Part shown: positions 59,935 through 64,000 of the stretch, one piece after another
Layout of the letters: the number at the start of each line of letters is the position of its first letter
Position numbering within the stretch: position 1 is the stretch's first letter
Source: Bradyrhizobium barranii subsp. barranii
Lineage (GTDB): Bacteria > Pseudomonadota > Alphaproteobacteria > Rhizobiales > Xanthobacteraceae
Assembly: GCF_017565645.3 (NCBI RefSeq)
Contig: NZ_CP086136.1
Span: 7,113,501-7,177,500, forward strand
Reading direction: 5' to 3'
Length of the DNA: 64,000 bases
Notes under the pieces: model-generated
The model's input: only the letters and a program-made list of their open reading frames with translations
Told to the model about the DNA's origin: nothing
Database searches by the model: none
Translations under genes and position numbers: made by a program

Positions 59935-62214
59935 ATGATGGGGTCGCGAATGACTACATATCTCAGAACGACGGCAGGATTGATCGGCGGCGCGCTGCCG
60001 CTGTTGGCAGGCCTGATGGATGCGGCGCCGGCCGAGGCGCAATCATCGACGCAGGAATTGCCCGCCGTCGTGGTCGAGCAATCGTCGCGGCCGGCAGCGC
60101 GCACACGTCCGTCTCCCTCCCGTCAGGCCGCACAGGCGGCAAGCCGCCGTCGTCAAGCCGAACGGGCGCCGTCGAGCGTCGATACACAAGCGGCCGGCGC
60201 GAGCACGGGCGCGGAGACCGCGACAGGCCCCGTCCGCGGCTACGTTGCGACCCGCAGCGGCACCGGCACGAAGACCGACACCCCGCTGCGCGAGACGCCG
60301 CAGTCGATCACCGTGGTCACCGCCGACCGCATCATCGACCAGGGCGCGACCACGGTGCAGGATGCGCTGCGCTACGTGCCGGGCGTGTTCGCGGACGCCT
60401 ACGGCGCGGACTCGCGCGGCGACTATCCGCGCATCCGCGGCCAGGACCCGAACATCTATCTCGACGGCACCCGTGTGGTGAACACCTGGAACTTCAATGA
60501 GTGGCGGCCGGAGCCATATACGCTGGAGCGCATCGAGGTGCTGCGCGGTCCCTCCTCGGTGCTTTACGGCGACACCTCGACCGCAGGCCTGTTGAACCTG
60601 GTCTCGAAGCGCCCCCAGGTCGAATCCGCCAATGAGATCGGCGTCCAATACGGTAGCTTCAACCGCAAGCAGGTGCAGCTCGACTCGACGGGCAAGCTGA
60701 CCAAGGACGGCGAGTGGCTCTATCGCTTCATCGGCGTGTTCCGCGACAGCAACATGCAGACCGACTACGTCAAGGACGACCGCATCGTGCTCGCACCGTC
60801 GCTGACCTGGCGGCCGACCAACAACACCAGTTGGACCGTGCTCGGCACCTATCAGAAGGACACCACGGGCTCCTCCACGGCGTTTCTGCCGCATGAGGGC
60901 ACGCTCTATCCTGGCCCCAACGGCTTCATTCCGGTGCAGCGTTTTGTCAGCGAGCCGGGCTTTGACAAATACCAGACCGAGACCGGCGCGATCAGCAGCC
61001 TGTTCGAGCACAGTTTCAGCGATGGCCTGAAGATCCGGCAGAACCTGCGTTACGCCCATGTCGAAGGCATCTATCGGTCGATGTGGCCGGATCTGAATTT
61101 TGTCGATCCGAGCGATCCGAACTATCCGTTTCTCGATTCCAGCAGGCGCACCATGGCGCGCAGCGTGTGGAGCCGGGAGACCGTCAAGGATAGCCTGACC
61201 TCGGACAGCAATGCCGAGCTGAAATTGCATACTGGGGCGGTCGCCCACAAGCTGTTGTTCGGAGCCGACTACCGCGAGGCCAGGGAGCGCGCGCAATCCG
61301 GCTTCGCTACTGACCCGACACCTTTCGATCTCTACACGCCGGTCTACAACGGCGTGACCGCCCCGGCGATGTCACCCGAACCGAACCTCCGCCAGAGCCA
61401 GTTCGGCCTCTACGCTCAGGACCAGTTGCGGCGCGGACCATGGCTCGCGGTCCTCGGCCTGCGCCACGACTACGTCACCAGTGACACGCAGGGATTTCCG
61501 GTCGAGAACTATCAGGCGACAACCGGCCGTGCCGCGCTGATGTACGAACTGCCGTTCGGCCTCACGCCCTACGTCACCTATGCGCAATCGTTCAACCCGA
61601 TCTTCGGCGCAGGAATCTGCGCCGCCGTATGCGCGCCTCAGCGTGGCGAAATGGTGGAGCTCGGCTTCAAGTACAATCCGACACCGCGCAATGCGATCAA
61701 CGGTGCGATCTTCGACATCACCGAGAAGAACCGGCTGGCAAGCGATCCTGACAATCCCCTGCTCTCGATCCAGACCGGCAAGGTCCGTATCCGTGGCGCC
61801 GAGCTCGAGGTGCTCACGAGCCTGACTCCGGATCTCGACCTGATCGCCGCCTACACCTATATCGATGCCCGCGTCGAGAGCGGCGACAATGCCGGCAAGC
61901 ATGTCGAGACCGTACCGGATCACCAGGCCTCGCTATGGGCGAAATACCGCCTCGCCTGGTTTGGCCTGCCGGGCATCACCGTTGGCGGCGGCGTGCGTTA
62001 CATCGGCCAATCCTGGGACGGCACCGACACCATCCGCACGCCGGACTACACTTTGTTCGACGCCATGGTCCGCTATGACAACGGCCCCTGGCGACTTCAG
62101 GTCAATGCCAGCAACCTCTTTGACAAGCGTCACCTCACCACCTGCCGGATCGGCGGCGACTGCTTTCTCGGTATCGGCCGCACGCTGCTCGGCAGCGTGA
62201 CGTACAAATTCTAG
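59935..62214 (+). CDS. TonB-dependent siderophore receptor (FhuA/FecA-like)
   Basis: This 759-residue outer-membrane receptor for ferric siderophores has a signal peptide (LIGGALPLLAGLMDAAPAEA), a low-complexity Ala/Arg/Ser linker and a plug domain with TPLRETPQSITVVTADRIID, DALRYVPGVFADAYG and YTLERIEVLRGPSSVLYGD. A 22-strand barrel ends in LLGSVTYKF with the terminal aromatic. The plug motifs are those of hydroxamate siderophore (ferrichrome-type) receptors. ATGs at 59935, 59938 and 59950 are all possible; none has a clear ribosome site. The sequence upstream (59835-59875) is AT-rich and could hold an iron-responsive operator, but no certain Fur or Irr box was seen. Confidence 0.93.
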   Translation: MMGSRMTTYLRTTAGLIGGALPLLAGLMDAAPAEAQSSTQELPAVVVEQSSRPAARTRPSPSRQAAQAASRRRQAERAPSSVDTQAAGASTGAETATGPVRGYVATRSGTGTKTDTPLRETPQSITVVTADRIIDQGATTVQDALRYVPGVFADAYGADSRGDYPRIRGQDPNIYLDGTRVVNTWNFNEWRPEPYTLERIEVLRGPSSVLYGDTSTAGLLNLVSKRPQVESANEIGVQYGSFNRKQVQLDSTGKLTKDGEWLYRFIGVFRDSNMQTDYVKDDRIVLAPSLTWRPTNNTSWTVLGTYQKDTTGSSTAFLPHEGTLYPGPNGFIPVQRFVSEPGFDKYQTETGAISSLFEHSFSDGLKIRQNLRYAHVEGIYRSMWPDLNFVDPSDPNYPFLDSSRRTMARSVWSRETVKDSLTSDSNAELKLHTGAVAHKLLFGADYREARERAQSGFATDPTPFDLYTPVYNGVTAPAMSPEPNLRQSQFGLYAQDQLRRGPWLAVLGLRHDYVTSDTQGFPVENYQATTGRAALMYELPFGLTPYVTYAQSFNPIFGAGICAAVCAPQRGEMVELGFKYNPTPRNAINGAIFDITEKNRLASDPDNPLLSIQTGKVRIRGAELEVLTSLTPDLDLIAAYTYIDARVESGDNAGKHVETVPDHQASLWAKYRLAWFGLPGITVGGGVRYIGQSWDGTDTIRTPDYTLFDAMVRYDNGPWRLQVNASNLFDKRHLTTCRIGGDCFLGIGRTLLGSVTYKF

Positions 62215-62315
62215 AGCATGATCCGGAAAAGTGTGTAGCGGTTTTCCGCACAGATCATGCTCAAACAATAATCTAAAGCGCGATGACGATTCATCCCAAT
62301 CTCATCGCGCTTTAG
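62214..62315. repeat. Two adjacent palindromic intergenic repeats
   Basis: The first (gagcatgat at 62214-62222 with atcatgctc at 62254-62262, containing gaaaagtgtg and ggttttccg) overlaps the last base of the receptor stop codon. The second (ctaaagcgcgatga at 62273-62286 with tcatcgcgctttag at 62302-62315) has perfect 14-base arms. Both are common Hyphomicrobiales intergenic repeats and together could end transcription of both converging genes. Confidence 0.9.
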
Positions 62316-62324
62316 GAACGACCG

Positions 62325-62639
62325 CTAAGTCATGCTGCCGGGCATGAAGCAGCGCACGCGCGGATGGCCATCGACATAGTGCTTCCACACCATGGTTCGA
62401 CCGATCTTGTTCGGCTCGGTGATCACCGCGCCGTCGGGCACGACGACCCATTCGTCGTCGATGCGCACGCGATAGTGGCCGCTATCGGATTCCCAGTCGA
62501 CGTCGGCTATGACGTAGCCGTCGGCATCTGAGCAGCATTGCCCGTATTTGCTGTGCAAGCTCTCGAACCAGGGTTTTAGCGGCGAGTTGGCATAGCGGCC
62601 GTCGTCGCGCGCCAGCGCCGAGGTCGCAAGCAGCGCCAT
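62325..62639 (-). CDS. Small exported hypothetical protein, 5' end possibly lost
   Basis: From the ATG at 62639 this is a 104-residue protein with a short signal-like start (MALLATSALA) and a mature part with SPLKPWFESLHSKYGQCCSD, ADVDWESDSGHYRVRI and RCFMPGSMT. It has three cysteines. Similar small periplasmic proteins occur in Bradyrhizobium, without known function. The frame stays open upstream, encoding RLCAAALLGP, which would complete a normal signal peptide, but no in-frame ATG exists before an IS1380-type remnant whose end is at 62672. The native start was probably replaced by that insertion, so expression is uncertain. Confidence 0.6.
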   Translation of the reverse strand: MALLATSALARDDGRYANSPLKPWFESLHSKYGQCCSDADGYVIADVDWESDSGHYRVRIDDEWVVVPDGAVITEPNKIGRTMVWKHYVDGHPRVRCFMPGSMT

Positions 62640-62671
62640 CGGCCCCAGCAGCGCCGCCGCGCATAGTCTAG

Positions 62672-62810
62672 CCCGTCTTATTCGCGAGAGGGCGCCTGAG
62701 AGGCTGGCGAGCGTGGTGTAAAGCGCTGATGCGGCGTAGGATTCGGTTGCGAAGCCACCCCATCACCTTCAACCGCGAACGCCACGCCCGCCATGACCGA
62801 TGATACGATT
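62672..62810 (+). mobile_element. Decayed left end of an IS1380-family element
   Basis: This stretch is nearly identical to the left end of the element that starts at 63022. Both begin cccgtcttattcg and share the leader and first six transposase codons (ATG at 62793). Identity stops after 62810, so the remainder is deleted. The remnant has about 15 extra bases (around 62700-62715) compared with the intact copy. The four bases before it are CTAG. Confidence 0.8.
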
Positions 62811-63021
62811 TCAGACCACTATCGAGATAGCAAGAATTCAACACAAATAAAACCTCTGCCTCGCGCTCGATCTCTTCATGCTTGATAGTCTCGTTTCGGA
62901 GGCTGATCACCTACCGCGTCTAATAGGCCGCTCGCGCCGGTTTCTTTGGACGCGGCACGACCGCGACTCCACGTTTCGGCACAGAAATGATCGGGAGTCA
63001 CTCAATCTTTCTTCAACTTAA
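62811..63021. other. AT-richer non-coding spacer between two IS1380-type ends
   Basis: These 211 bases lie between the remnant and the second element. They hold no gene I can support. Base composition is lower in GC than the flanks, consistent with foreign or decayed sequence. Confidence 0.5.
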
Positions 63022-64000
63022 CCCGTCTTATTCGTAAGAGTGCGCCTGAGGGGTAAAGCGCTGATGCGGCGTAGGATTCGGTTGCGAAGCCAACCCCATC
63101 ACCTCCAACCGCGAACGCCACGCCCGCCATGACCGACGATACGATTCCGCCCTTCTCGTTTCCAGCCGTTCACGCCAAGAAAGTCACAGCTGCCTTCGAT
63201 GGTGGGCGCCTAACCTCGAACGGGGGCGTGATGCTTCTGGCGATGGCCGAGCGGCGTCTCGGTTTGGCCAACAATCTGGCCCGGGTGTTCCCGGATCGGC
63301 GCGATCCGACGCGGGTCGTGCACAGCCTGGTCGATATGCTCCGCGCTCGCATGTTCGCGATCTGCTGCGGCTACGAGGACGCCGACGACCTCGATCATCT
63401 GAGGTCCGATCCGGCATTCAAACTGGCCTGCGGACGGCTGCCGGACACGGGCCGGGATTTGTGTTCCCAGCCGACGCTGTCGCGGCTGGAGAATGCTCCG
63501 CGCCTGCGCGACGTGATCCGGCTGACCTACATTTTGGTCGACGCATGGATGGATAGCTACCCCCACGAGCCGGCATCCGTCACGCTCGACATCGATGATA
63601 CCTGCGACGTCGTCCACGGCCATCAGCAGCTCTCGCTGTTCAACGCTCATTATGACGAACGCTGCTTCCTGCCGATCCACGTCTACGACACGGAGAAGAG
63701 CCGGCCCGTGGCCGTCGTGCTGCGGCCCGGCAAGACGCCGGGCGGCGTCGAGGTGCGTGCCCATCTGCGCCGCCTGGTACGGCATATCCGGACGCGATGG
63801 CACAACACGCAAATTACGTTCCGTGGCGACGGGCACTATGCCCGGCCGGAGGCCATGGCGTGGTGCGAGACCAACGGCATCGACTACATCTTCGGTCTGT
63901 CCGGCACCAAGCCTCTCGCCAGAAAAGTCGACGAGGTCGCCGACGACATCCGCACGCGACGCGCCATCGAGAACCTGCCGGTTCTGCGTGGCTATACCGA
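63022..64000 (+). mobile_element. IS1380-family insertion sequence, left part
   Basis: The element starts with cccgtcttattcg at 63022, as judged from where it becomes identical to the remnant at 62672. A leader of 107 bases precedes the transposase ATG. The preceding four bases are TTAA; a matching right end and target duplication would be outside the window. Confidence 0.82.
63129..64000 (+). CDS. IS1380-family transposase, N-terminal part cut by the window end
   Basis: The frame opens at the ATG at 63129 and is still open at the last base (290 codons seen; family members have about 430-460). Family features are VTAAFDGGRLTSNGGVMLLA at residues 19-38, AICCGYEDADDLDHLRSDPA, the DDE-domain aspartate region VTLDIDDTCDVVHGHQQLSL, and ITFRGDGHYARPEAMAWCET with the second aspartate. 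No frameshift or internal stop is seen, so the copy appears intact as far as it goes. Confidence 0.93.
   Translation, partial: MTDDTIPPFSFPAVHAKKVTAAFDGGRLTSNGGVMLLAMAERRLGLANNLARVFPDRRDPTRVVHSLVDMLRARMFAICCGYEDADDLDHLRSDPAFKLACGRLPDTGRDLCSQPTLSRLENAPRLRDVIRLTYILVDAWMDSYPHEPASVTLDIDDTCDVVHGHQQLSLFNAHYDERCFLPIHVYDTEKSRPVAVVLRPGKTPGGVEVRAHLRRLVRHIRTRWHNTQITFRGDGHYARPEAMAWCETNGIDYIFGLSGTKPLARKVDEVADDIRTRRAIENLPVLRGYT

Noticed and set aside
62668..62910. An 80-codon minus-strand frame over the IS1380 remnant.
   Set aside because: It starts with GTG without a ribosome site, and its second half is antisense to the remnant of the transposase leader.
1..64000. CRISPR array, tRNA genes, rRNA genes or a prophage.
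   Set aside because: No regularly spaced repeats, no cloverleaf or rRNA-like stretches and no phage structural genes were noticed in reading the window.

Overview
The window looks like a chromosomal segment of an alphaproteobacterium of the order Hyphomicrobiales, most probably Bradyrhizobium or a close relative. This is inferred from high-GC coding sequence, a Caulobacter-type flagellar gene set (flgF-flgG-flgA-flgH, dksA, fliX, flgI, cheL, an flbY/flgN-like gene, flaF, flbT, flgE-flgK-flgL), an alphaproteobacterial DksA with a degenerate zinc finger, and several palindromic intergenic repeats of the kind common in Bradyrhizobium. No rRNA, tRNA or CRISPR array was recognised.

Region 1 (1-27.1 kb) is a flagellar locus with passenger genes. 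The rod and L-ring genes flgF (partial), flgG, flgA and flgH run rightward. They are followed by two accessory oxidoreductase/HxlR-regulator pairs, a hydratase and dksA. Next come fliX (leftward) and a rightward flgI-cheL-flbY-like operon preceded by a sigma-54-like -24/-12 element, then a small FlaG-like gene. flaF and two tandem large flagellin genes run leftward, opposite flbT. The hook operon flgE-flgK-flgL closes the locus and has its own sigma-54-like promoter. Between flbT and flgL lies a tightly packed leftward operon of four enzymes (glycosyltransferase, PLP enzyme, ATP-grasp ligase, PLP decarboxylase). It is the most interesting unexplained unit here; a role in modifying flagellin or making a small amide or amine is inference.

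Region 2 (27.3-43.6 kb) holds housekeeping and stress genes: msrB, an FAD oxidoreductase, a SixA-type phosphatase, a universal stress protein, a DUF1127 protein whose C-terminus is encoded by a palindromic repeat, a MocR-type regulator, a YdcF-like protein and two small membrane proteins. It continues with a MHYT-PAS-GGDEF-EAL cyclic-di-GMP protein, a DHA2 drug exporter, a YciE/YciF-like ferritin-fold protein, an MprF-like membrane protein, a secreted SGNH hydrolase and a secreted protein with a tandem duplicated domain.

Region 3 (43.6-45.2 kb) is a complete IS110-family element of the IS1111 type. It has 11-bp subterminal inverted repeats and a long non-coding end that could encode a bridge RNA, and it lies beside a palindromic repeat.

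Region 4 (45.3-53.4 kb) is a D-glucarate/galactarate catabolic cluster, all rightward: MFS importer, LysR regulator, 5-keto-4-deoxyglucarate dehydratase, glucarate dehydratase, 2-oxoglutarate semialdehyde dehydrogenase and galactarate dehydratase. Together they would convert hexarates to 2-oxoglutarate.

Region 5 (53.4-64 kb) holds an envelope module (a secreted protein and a MipA/OmpV protein, divergent from an OmpR-type two-component system and a small exported protein), a secreted beta-propeller protein divergent from a third HxlR regulator, and a TonB-dependent siderophore receptor. It ends with a small exported protein whose 5' end abuts a decayed IS1380-type end, followed by an IS1380 transposase cut by the window edge.
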